Made by a program: the position numbers and the translations under genes. The notes below the pieces were generated by a model that saw only the letters and a program-made list of their open reading frames with translations, had not been told where the DNA came from and did no database searches. Shown here piece after piece: positions 22,901 through 30,686 of a DNA stretch of 64,000 bases (its first letter is position 1; each line of letters starts with the position of its first letter). Origin of the DNA: Daucus carota subsp. sativus (Eukaryota > Streptophyta > Magnoliopsida > Apiales > Apiaceae); contig NC_030382.2 in NCBI RefSeq assembly GCF_001625215.2, forward strand, positions 48,573,364 through 48,637,363. Direction: 5' to 3'.

Positions 22901-24096
22901 CTGAGACTTTAGATTTTATCAACAAATGCGCTTTGACTTCGATTCAGACAGAGTTAGATCGACTTGCTGCTCTGATCGTAAGAATACGATTAAAGGAAGG
23001 GGAAGATTTGATAGTTTGGAAGTTTGACACTGGGATTTTCTCTTCTAAGGCTTGCTCTGCAATCTTTTCAAAATATTCTGGTCATGAAAATAATGGCAGC
23101 AATATTTGGAACCACATTTGGTCGATTAAAGCTCCTCCAAAAATTAAAGCTTTCCTATGGAGGGTCCAGTGGAAAATCCTTCCAACTAAATCTTTCCTGC
23201 ACTACCGTTCGAGTTCGATCACTGATGAATGCCCGTGGTGTGGCACTGAGTCAGAAACCATCTCCCACATTTTCTGGGGGTGTGAATTATCTGTTTGGGC
23301 ATGGGATTTCATTAGCTCATGGTGGAATGTAAAATCTTTAAGAATTCAATGTTCTGGGTTTTCTTTGGCCAACATCCTTAATGCTAAAGTAATTCCACCT
23401 GCTCGTCGTATTTGGCAATTGGTGGTAGCTGCAGTCCTTTGGTCGATATGGCTGGCTAGGAATGAACTAATCTTCTCAAATGTTCGGATAAAAAAGGGGG
23501 TCCTGCTTGCTTTAATTCGCTGTAGAGTATCTGTGTGGGGGAAAGCGTCAGGCATTCTGGGTTATGGTGACACCCCAATTTGGAAAGTAAATCCACAAGG
23601 GGCTGTGGCCCTCCATCTATACAAGCTCTCCAATGCTTTTTGGCTTCATAAAAGAGCTGGGTTTGATCTAGTCTGTGCGGTGGATGGGGCATGGGGCTAT
23701 TCTGGAAACAAGACCTTTGGTGGAGGTATAGGCGGCACTATTCGAGATAAGTCGGGCAATCTTGTTCTCAATTTTTCAGGTCCAGTTTTGGCTGATGCTG
23801 CTGTCATGGCTGAACTTAGAAGCGTCATATATGCTATTGATTGTATTGTCGCAAGGAAACTATCACATTTAAGATCAGTCATTTGCTCGGACTCAATTTT
23901 AGTGGTAAATGCGTTTAATAAAGGGGTGCTCATCGATTTTCCGATACTACATCTGGAGTTCAGACATCAAAATCTTATAAACAAAACTATATTTGTGCAA
24001 TATGTTCCTAGATTTCTGAATGAAAATGCGGATTCCCTTGCTAAGAATGGAATCACAAAGCATTATGTGAAGGCCTGTTGGGCAATAGATCTTTAG
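19972..24096 (+). CDS. LINE ORF2: endonuclease, reverse transcriptase, zinc-binding and RNase H domains
   Basis: 1374 aa, uninterrupted. An apurinic-type endonuclease is at residues 1-230 (ISWNLRG, LQETK, LLMGDFNSV, TSDHKPL). The reverse transcriptase spans about 430-760, with GSKAPGPDG, FRPISLMN, SAFIQGRQI, FEKAFD, RGLRQGDPLSP and the catalytic FADDVI near 675. A zf-RVT region at about 1042-1120 includes KAFLWR, CPWCG and SHIFWGC. The C-terminal RNase H-like domain (about 1230-1365) begins AVDGAWG and ends ADSLAKNG. It resembles the RNase H reported in some plant L1 lineages. All catalytic hallmarks I can recognise are present, so the enzyme is plausibly active. It would nick target DNA and prime reverse transcription from the nick. 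Confidence 0.95.
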   Translation: MELQTFISWNLRGANSASSKHLVRNLVLSLKPSILCLQETKCGSWSDRSISSLGFSANPGWIETPSQGQSGGLLTVWEEKFLSLCSFKTSSNWISIRGVCKLDNRCLVIINVYAPQISDHKQEVWAAIQDEIASAQVPYVLLMGDFNSVRKKSERLNTAFNKVDSLRFNNFIENSGLYEVYIRNSTYTWFGPAQKCSQLDRVLISQEMLALGNWSTLAHDRYTSDHKPLSLSTASEDWGPKPYKFFNYLLQEKELVETLRHTWGEGRSANLVSKFRAIRGAARSWAASHFGNLDDRLQQLAKQQSELDEGNGVGLNRIGIKEEMDKLLHIKVSILCQKSRQNWELNAERNTRFFNRALIRRQHSNKISSIVLNGTALFTPSEIKKVFHSYFEHILQEPSSLKVFHLSADLLLHLTKTQQQDLVKEFSMEEIFEALQATDGSKAPGPDGINAGVLRSLWPAIKEDVLQFFSDFHSTSFVPKGYNASFIALVPKIDNPTLPSHFRPISLMNSVMKLLSKVLARRLKYVMNFLVSPVQSAFIQGRQISDSIIVANEVIFALQKKKSRGMVLKIDFEKAFDKIRWEFVFEVLRNMGFDCKWVDWITSIFNSSTISVLVNGATTDEFTPSRGLRQGDPLSPLIFNLVGEVLSKLLDRALEHKIIEGVSLPNVHRPISHLQFADDVILFLSQDVNSIMGVKRVLQCFQIISGLKINFSKSSLYCFDKSAKEVEEWASFLGCEVGKGPLKYLGAVLGASPSSLAYWDPLLRKVQMKAKSIDPSTLSIAGRTVVLKSMIDSIPSYWFSLFKIPAAIVNKLERIRRHFLWGGKTCSDAKRVLHYLSWNRVCAPKEYGGLGLASLRQKNQALMARWVWRAYKERDKFWNNVVAQRYGRCWNYDISRVPSDQCSPIVKSIISAHLASPLVPFLGTNCFKWSLRNGERILFWEDCWQEDAPLLIKFPQIYSILPHKHLTVKEFINRWTSETLDFINKCALTSIQTELDRLAALIVRIRLKEGEDLIVWKFDTGIFSSKACSAIFSKYSGHENNGSNIWNHIWSIKAPPKIKAFLWRVQWKILPTKSFLHYRSSSITDECPWCGTESETISHIFWGCELSVWAWDFISSWWNVKSLRIQCSGFSLANILNAKVIPPARRIWQLVVAAVLWSIWLARNELIFSNVRIKKGVLLALIRCRVSVWGKASGILGYGDTPIWKVNPQGAVALHLYKLSNAFWLHKRAGFDLVCAVDGAWGYSGNKTFGGGIGGTIRDKSGNLVLNFSGPVLADAAVMAELRSVIYAIDCIVARKLSHLRSVICSDSILVVNAFNKGVLIDFPILHLEFRHQNLINKTIFVQYVPRFLNENADSLAKNGITKHYVKACWAIDL

Positions 24097-24501
24097 AATA
24101 CTAGCTTGCTCTACAGGCTTTGGGCTGGTAACTCAAATTGGTGGCTGGCTTTTCGCCCAAGGAAAATCTGATTTCTCAGAAAATCTCTAGTTGCACTGCT
24201 CAAGGTTAGGTGTACGGCTTCAGTCCGGTCATAGAAGAGGATGCTAAGGGACTAAGGTTCTTACCTCCAGTCATTGCACGAAACCACTGCTTTTCGAGCC
24301 GTTTGTTTCTTGGAACTAGTACTATGTCAGGCCTCCTCTCAATCACCTTTCTGTCATCCTTCCTCTCTGATGTTTTCCATATACTGATACTCTCTTTCTT
24401 ATATATTGTTCATCTTCTCTTTTTCTTCTTCATTCTTGGGTTTTCTTCTCTCTTCTTTCTTTCTTCCTGCTACTTCTTTCTTCTTTCTCTTCTTTCTTCC
24501 A
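24097..24501. other. LINE inter-ORF spacer with polypyrimidine tract
   Basis: About 400 bp between ORF2 and ORF3. Its last 170 bp are almost pure pyrimidine on the + strand and end directly at the ORF3 ATG (24502). The ORF3 frame is open through this tract back to 24406, but the encoded Phe/Ser run reflects only base composition. Confidence 0.7.
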
Positions 24502-25497
24502 ATGGAACTTCACTGGGAAATTCCTGAAGGGGGATACAAAAAGATTAATGTCCACTGTGTCATCTTGGATGCTCCTTTGCCTAACGGCAACCAGGTTAGC
24601 ATTGCGTCACTTATCAGAGATTCTACTGGGGCTAAACTATGGGGTGCCCTTGGCCCTCTGCCGCTTCAATCTGAGGAGCAAGCAATCATGACGGGTATCC
24701 AGGCGGCTCTCATCCATGCACAGGAGAAGGGTTGGGAGTTGACACACATCGAAACCACTAGCATGCAAGTGTATGACACTGTTACCCATCAGGAACACTT
24801 TTTCCTCGACGATGTGCAGCTGGAAGCTTATGGTGCTTTTAACACCATCTACGCGAACCACTATGAGAAAGATAGAACAAAGAGAGTGATTGCTTGCATA
24901 CCAGCGCGTATGAATGGATCGGCTGCTTACATGGCCAACTATGGGCTTAACCATGCTTCTGAATTTGGTGAAATCTCTGGACTGGTGGGAGAACTAGAGT
25001 ACTATCTTGCTCGTGACATGGGGATGACTCTCCCACGTCCAACCCTGGAGGTGGCCCTGAACATTGGGGATGGGGAGGTGATTGATGGTCCTCCACCGTC
25101 CAAAAAGCGAAAATGTGCTCAACAGGATGCCATGCAGAAGCGTGTGTTCAAGGATAAGGGTAAAGACAAAGTCTATGAGCATTTCTCTTTCAATGACAAT
25201 GGGTTGATCAGCAGCAGGGCGCTGCATGCACTGGAATCAAATCATCTGTCTGACCACTCTCCAGAGTTTAGCAAGGATGTCATCAACCTGGACGCTCCAG
25301 TTGGAACCGGCATCTATGCTAGGGATGTGCTTCACCATGCTGTCACAGGCTCTCTGCAGTCTATAATACCAAAGCTATATGTCTCTAACCCTTTCTCAAG
25401 AGATTTTGATCTCAAGAAACTCATGTCCGTTGACAAAGTGCTTGCTTTGATGGGGTTTACCAAGGGGAAGGCATCCTCTTCTGCTGGGCCGGTTTAA
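24502..25497 (+). CDS. LINE ORF3, degenerate RNase H-like protein
   Basis: 331 aa from the ATG that ends the polypyrimidine tract. Residues about 10-160 follow an RNase H fold pattern of the RVT_3 kind: KKINVHCVILD, IASLIRDSTGAKLWG, SEEQAIMTGIQAAL, a GWELTHIETTSMQVYDTV strand, then VIACIPARMNGSAAYMA. Compared with the ORF2 domain, the helix glutamate is kept. The first aspartate, the DS aspartate (here TS) and the final ADSLA aspartate are lost or displaced, so catalysis is unlikely. A basic nuclear-localisation-like PPPSKKRK lies near residue 197, followed by a 130-residue tail I do not recognise. It is intact like ORF1 and ORF2, which suggests selection or recency. The RNase H assignment is inference from pattern and needs structural comparison. 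Confidence 0.65.
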   Translation: MELHWEIPEGGYKKINVHCVILDAPLPNGNQVSIASLIRDSTGAKLWGALGPLPLQSEEQAIMTGIQAALIHAQEKGWELTHIETTSMQVYDTVTHQEHFFLDDVQLEAYGAFNTIYANHYEKDRTKRVIACIPARMNGSAAYMANYGLNHASEFGEISGLVGELEYYLARDMGMTLPRPTLEVALNIGDGEVIDGPPPSKKRKCAQQDAMQKRVFKDKGKDKVYEHFSFNDNGLISSRALHALESNHLSDHSPEFSKDVINLDAPVGTGIYARDVLHHAVTGSLQSIIPKLYVSNPFSRDFDLKKLMSVDKVLALMGFTKGKASSSAGPV

Positions 25498-25730
25498 GTG
25501 TTGGCCATGCTCTGCTATGTTCTTCTGGCATTTTATTTCTTTCTATGTATCCTAGCTTTAGTATTTCGATGTCCCTAGGCTTCTTCTTCTTTTGTCTGCT
25601 GTGCCAGAATAGCTGCTAGTAGTTGGTAGGATCTCCTGTGGGGATTGTTTTGTTTAAGCATTCTGGGGACATTGTATGTAATGCTTCTTTTATAATACTA
25701 CTTGCGTTTCAAAAAAAAAAAAAAAAAAAA
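25498..25730 (+). other. LINE 3' UTR and poly-A tail
   Basis: About 210 bp of T-rich non-coding sequence after the ORF3 stop, then a pure A run (25711-25730) directly followed by the second target duplication (25731-25745). Confidence 0.9.
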
Positions 25731-25784
25731 AAGTAACGACCCGATTGAAAAACCCGGATTGATTGTGCAAAGAGTCCGATATCA

Positions 25785-25802
25785 AAACCCTACCTAAACC
25801 CT
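25785..25802. promoter_or_regulatory. Telo-box-like motifs upstream of CPN10
   Basis: AAACCCTA at 25785-25792, followed by TAAACCCTC. Telo-boxes often accompany site II elements near the start of transcription in plant housekeeping genes. The LINE has separated them from the site II-like pair by over 8 kb. Confidence 0.5.
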
Positions 25803-25915
25803 CAAAGCCTAGAACCTTCTATCATCGTCTCCAGATTCATACATATACACAAGAAACAACAGTATCAATCTTTTCCAATATAAAGTAATAACAATTTGGA
25901 TTAAAAGCAAGATCG

Positions 25916-27315
25916 ATGGCAAAGCGGTTGATCCCAACTCTCAACAGAGTCCTGGTGGAGAAGATCGTGCCTCCTTCCAAAACAACCGCCGGAATTCTCC
26001 TCCCGGAGAAATCTTCCAAGGTCAGATTAGGTTCTAGTTACATTGTTTTCATATGATTTGATGTGGACATAAGTGTTTAATGATGTTTGTTTGTATGTGT
26101 GTATGACTGTAGTTGAACTCGGCGAAAGTGGTGGCGGTTGGGCCTGGGGATATTGATAAGTCTGGTAATAAGATACCGGTGTCTGTTAAGGAAGGTGACA
26201 CTGTTCTCTTGCCTGAATATGGTGGCACCCAAGTCAAGCTCGGCGACAAAGAGTATGTCATTTTTCAAACACATTCACACACTTGTAACCCCCTTAAAGA
26301 GTTAACAACACTAAAACAGGAAAACAACACAGCAAAATGGAAGGAAGCAACTGTATTATAAAATGAACAGGATAAAAATTGTGATTTACTTGGAGGCGGC
26401 AGTTTCGGGTTGCGGGTTTGAGATGTGCAATGTGCTCTTTAGTTAATTCTGTTAAAATGAATGTATTGTATATAAAGAAGACAAAATTGATAAGAGTCAT
26501 CAAATTTAGCTGATTGATCTGTGTAGTACCAAATCTGAAAACAGTATACATATACTAATTTTTTTTTTAATTTGTCTCCCTTCTTATCTCTTCTTATCTC
26601 TTCTCTGTTTTCTTCATATCTATCCCCTCCTTTCTTTACCTCTTCATCAATAATAGCTGAAAGATGTGTGTGTGGTAATTGGTTGGTAGCAAAAACGGCT
26701 TGGACTGAATCCCAAGAACCAATACGGATGAACCAGCATTGTCGCTCGATTTCACATCTCCTACATCATTTACGCTTGAACCACTCCTTAATCGTCCTCT
26801 CATTGTTGATCGTTGTTGATTTTAGGTTTACGGGGTACTGGTGTAGTGGTGTGAGTAACGGGGTTTGTAGTGTGTGGGTGTGAGGAAGACAAAACTTAAA
26901 GGGGATGGGGGAATTGGAGGGAATTAGGGATTTTACGTTTGTTTATTCAATTAAATTAATTAAACATAAAATAAAGGGTGAATGGTCAAGACTACCCTTA
27001 AATTTTAACGTTAACGGGGCAAGTTGAGTCAACTTTAACAGAAACGGGTGGGAAGGGTTCGAATTGACGCGCTTTTCAAACCAGCGGGGTGCATACTGCA
27101 ATTATTCAAAGTATACGCCTTAAATGACTTTTCGGAATACCAGCGGGGTGCAAAACGCAATAAACTCTTTTGAATATAGAAAAATGGAATTTAGCAGAAA
27201 ACAAATTATAATAATTAGGGCATTTTGTTGGTGGTTGCTCATTTAAGGGGTGGCGTTATGGTGCAGGTATCACTTGTTCAGGGATGATGATATCTTGGGA
27301 ACTCTCCATGATTGA
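25916..27315 (+). CDS. CPN10: 10-kDa chaperonin (mitochondrial-type CPN10/HSP10)
   Basis: Three exons: 25916-26020, 26113-26252 and 27267-27315; 294 nt, 97 aa, phases consistent. The product is the single-ring GroES-type co-chaperonin that caps mitochondrial HSP60. Visible signatures are the N-terminal RLIPTLNRVLVEKI, the mobile loop TTAGILLPEKS, VVAVGPG, GDTVLLPEYGGTQVKL and the C-terminal YHLFRDDDILGTLHD. The length and the lack of a cleaved presequence match plant mitochondrial CPN10. Donor GTATGT after exon 2 and the split GAG codon decide the exon 2/3 join. The gene is complete. Its 5' flank, however, is interrupted by the LINE about 190 bp before the ATG, so expression may depend on remaining proximal or LINE-derived sequences. 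Confidence 0.97.
26990..27180. repeat. Repeated CCAGCGGGGTGCA words in CPN10 intron 2
   Basis: CCAGCGGGGTGCA occurs near 27082 and again near 27140, in an unusually GC-rich patch of the 1-kb intron that also contains GGGTGAATGGTCAAGACTACCC. It looks like part of an unidentified repeat family. I could not define its ends. Confidence 0.4.
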
Positions 27316-28731
27316 TTGATGATCAGTTTGGATTTTCTAAGTGAGGACTGTGTTAATGTTAATCTTCTGAGGTTTCTATCTGTTACTAAGACTGTTGTTT
27401 AATTATTTCAAGAGATTAGTTTTGGTTTTTGAATTTAGCTTTCCCAAGTGTATCAGATATTGGAATAATATTCACCAATTATATTGGATAAAAGTGATGA
27501 AAGACGATTCTGTACTTATTTTTCTCGTATGTTTCATGTTGATGCTTTTGTCTACTAAATGTTGAACCCTTGACGAGTTACTATTTCTAGTTTATTTTAG
27601 TCTTGCTTGTTGCATAAAGAAAGTCGATGGATATTTTACTCTATGCTTGCTGCTGTCGTCGTGTAAATATATAATAGGTGTACAGATAATAAGCAAGTAG
27701 AAACACACACAAAGAGTACAAAACATTCTTAGCAGCACTCCGGAATTTAAATACAATAATGTAAGAATATGATACTACATATAAACTTAAAACTTAATTA
27801 TATGTTTTACATATATCTTGGCAAAAAAAAATAAAAAAAATATGTCTTACATATGAGATTTAAAAGTGTCGTACTTCTAAACTTACTTTATGATACGAGC
27901 ATGTTTCTATTTTTGTACTTGAACATCAGTTTGGTCAACTGCCAAAGTGTTAGAGCTGTGAAATAGAATCACAATTGACTATTGGATAAATGATTGAAGG
28001 TTATGTTGACTGCTTAAAAGTTATATACTGCATTTTTCACTTTTTTTTTAAAATTTCACCTATCATGTTCATGATTAAGTGGGTTGTGCTCAGATTATAT
28101 TTTAAGAGTGTTGAGTACTAAAACAATAATTATAGAGCATACTTTATTGATTGGGAGACCTTTCACTTGTTTATGAACTATTTCAGTGAAAATGACAAAT
28201 AACTTATAGTTTTTGTGTTTTATATATTCGTAGATGTTCTGGATGTATGGTGCAGAGTAGATTCTGTATGCTTTGACGTCGGACTTGTCAAGTTGTGGGT
28301 ATCCTGTGTTATTTACTAGTAGGAAACACTTGAATAAAACCATATGGTCTTTTGTGATTTAAGCATACGAGTCTCGTCTACAACTGAGTCATGTTATAGT
28401 TTTCTTCCGCTGCAAATCTTTTGTCTTTTCATCCCCTCTCTGATCACATCCTTGGCACACTCCATTTCACATCTATACCAGTTCATTCTATTGAAAAGAA
28501 TAAATTGTGTGTGAGGTGTAACTTTGTTGATTCTTGACACTTTGAAAAGTATTTCAAATGGTTTTTGGCATCACTTGTTTTTGCTATAACTAATGTGCTG
28601 TAGCTTTGCGTAGTATTTGATTTCGCTGCAATGGAGTAACTTAACCATGTAACCCAGCAGGTATTTATCGCTTTTGATTTGAAACTGAGATTAGAGAAAA
28701 TTGCTTTCCGCGGTAAGCCTGCAAGTGTCAG
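27316..28731. other. CPN10 3' region and intergenic DNA
   Basis: AT-rich, with only short reading frames that show no recognisable domain. The CPN10 3' UTR should lie in the first few hundred bases. Confidence 0.6.
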
Positions 28732-29364
28732 CAGGGCCGGCTCAACCAAATTTGGGGCCCTAAGCAAAACTTAAAAATGAGGCCCTTCCATATTTATATA
28801 TAATTTTTTTTTGATATAATATAAATTTATTAATACAAGACCCTTATCTCAATATTGGATGTTAAATGATGAAGATGAGAAAGATACCAAAAAAAAGATT
28901 ATAATAGTTCAGTAGCAAGTCGTTGAGGAAGAGTTATAAATAGATGTACACACAACAGTGAAAACTGAAAAGACAAGCTCAAACACTAATTTCATCATAA
29001 TTATTCATGATATGTATATATATTTTAATTTTTTTGAACAAATATGCATATAAATATGATAAATATTATTAATAGAAACATAATAAAAATAATTTATATT
29101 TCAAGAATCTTTCAAAAAAAATGATACTTTACTTAATTATTCTCATTTTTAAATAATAAATCAAAATTTTTTATATTAATTAAATATATTAAAAAAATTA
29201 AAATTATTTGGTAAAAGTTTGTTTTCAACAAATTTTTGATAAAACAAATATTAATATTTATGTATGCAGATATATATAAAAGGGTTTTAAAAATTTGGAG
29301 GCCCTTTTTTTGTTTGGGGGCCCTAAGCCCATGCTTAGTTTGCCTTATTGTAGAGCCGGCCCCG
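28732..29364. mobile_element. hAT-type MITE
   Basis: Terminal inverted repeat C(A/G)GGGCCGGCTC at both ends, with TTTGGGGCCCTAAGC words repeated inverted inside. It is flanked by a perfect 8-bp duplication AGTGTCAG (28724-28731 and 29365-29372). Eight-base duplications and CAGGG-type ends define hAT elements. The 633-bp interior is AT-rich and non-coding. Confidence 0.9.
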
Positions 29365-29372
29365 AGTGTCAG

Positions 29373-30600
29373 TTATATTTGATTCTTGCCTAAAGGCTTA
29401 CCTTTGGCATAATTCGAATTGAAATTCTCGTTTAGTTTTAATGTACCATGTATCAAACGAATGATCCACTGGTTACATTAATACTGTTGTGTGGATTTCA
29501 CCGTATCGTGTAACCTGCAGTTAATTAGTTATTGTCGAGGGGCTTAATGCTGATTGCTGACATGTCTTGATAGGCTGAAAGCTCGTCTATTACTGTAGTG
29601 GATTTTTTTTTTTTCATTTTTATAGTCGTTGAAAAAGCAAAATTAGGAGTCGTTGAATTTGGAAATTGAAAGTACTTTCACTTTATAATACTGAAATTGA
29701 CCCAATTTAAATTATAATAAAACTTTTTTATATTATTTTAAATTTAAAAAACAAGATTATATTGTATAATACAATTAAAATATATATAGTCGAGAATCAG
29801 GAAAGAAAATAGAAAAAGTGAAATAAAAAAGAGGGAACAGTATTCTATTTTTTTAAACCCACTGAAAATCTATTCAGATCTAATTTGATAAACCTTTTTT
29901 ATTTTTTTTAATTTGCAAGTAGGACTGTAGGAGCTTGTTTAAGATTCACTTGCACATACTTTAATCCCAGAGATCTTCATTATTTTCAGAGTAATGACGA
30001 CAAGTGTAGTGGAGGTATCACCTGCTCCCAAATCATAAAGTCATGGATCCACAGCCCACATAGTAATTGTTCAAAAAACAGGCCGCAATTTCTTAACAGC
30101 CGTCCTTTTCAGCCCCCTTTCGTCCCATCATCCCCGGACCGGGTAATATTATATTGTAGTAATTCACTTTACGAGCACAAATAAAATAAGACATCATTGA
30201 GGATCAGGCCTAAAATTTACAATTTGCACTTATATTCTTTAAACAAAATGCAAAACATTTGCATCAAACAATAATTATATTGATTATATAATTACCATTA
30301 TATCACACACAATTTTATTAATTGTGTCCGGGATATTCACGGAAACAACCTCTCTAGATCATGGTCTCTTACCCTCCTCAGACTCTGCTGGGATATACTG
30401 AGTATGTCCTTAAACCCGGGTGAGATATACTGAATATATTTGATTTGATTTGGTTTGGTTTGGCTTGATTTATATAATTATACTGATTTTAGCAAAAAAA
30501 AAAAGTTTTAAAATTTAAAAATAATATTTACTACGTTTACAATGCTCCTAAAAAAGGATAATAGACAACGTCATATTTTATCGCAATATGAATTTGTATG
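29373..30600. other. Intergenic DNA upstream of the O-fucosyltransferase gene
   Basis: AT-rich, with no gene or delimited element seen. It should include the promoter of the downstream gene. Confidence 0.5.
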
Positions 30601-30610
30601 CTGGACATAA

Positions 30611-30686
30611 ATGCATCTCTACAGAGAGAGAGATCGAGAGAGAGAGAGGAGAGAGATGAAGTCACGATGTGATTAGTGAATCAGCG
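30611..30686 (+). promoter_or_regulatory. GA-rich leader with overlapping upstream ORFs, including an ATG-TGA start-stop
   Basis: The sequence just before the main ATG (30687) is GA-repetitive. It contains an in-frame pair of upstream ATGs (30611 and 30656) ending at TAG 30674-30676. A minimal start-stop ATGTGA lies at 30666-30671, only 15 bases before the main start. If transcribed, these would limit translation of the main ORF. The transcription start is not known from sequence. Confidence 0.5.

Larger units (their letters stand above)
17382..25730 (+). mobile_element. Full-length L1-type LINE retrotransposon with three ORFs
   Basis: An 8.35-kb element bounded by a perfect 15-bp target duplication and ending in a poly-A run (25711-25730). 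It carries an uninterrupted ORF1 (17411-19933), ORF2 (19972-24096) and an additional ORF3 (24502-25497). The 5' leader before ORF1 is only about 29 bp. Intact frames, a perfect duplication and a clean tail point to a recent insertion. It lies in the same orientation as CPN10, between the site II-like motifs and the CPN10 leader. Confidence 0.95.

Noticed and set aside
23346..23933. Several minus-strand frames opposite LINE ORF2
   Set aside because: Shadows of a long intact ORF on the other strand.
24406..24501. Upstream in-frame start for LINE ORF3 giving a hydrophobic Phe/Ser leader
   Set aside because: The leader is only the reading of a polypyrimidine tract; the ATG at 24502 starts the domain-like sequence.
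26113..26361. Continuous 82-codon frame running past CPN10 exon 2
   Set aside because: The conserved CPN10 sequence ends at the GTATGT donor at 26253 and resumes in exon 3; the rest is intron.
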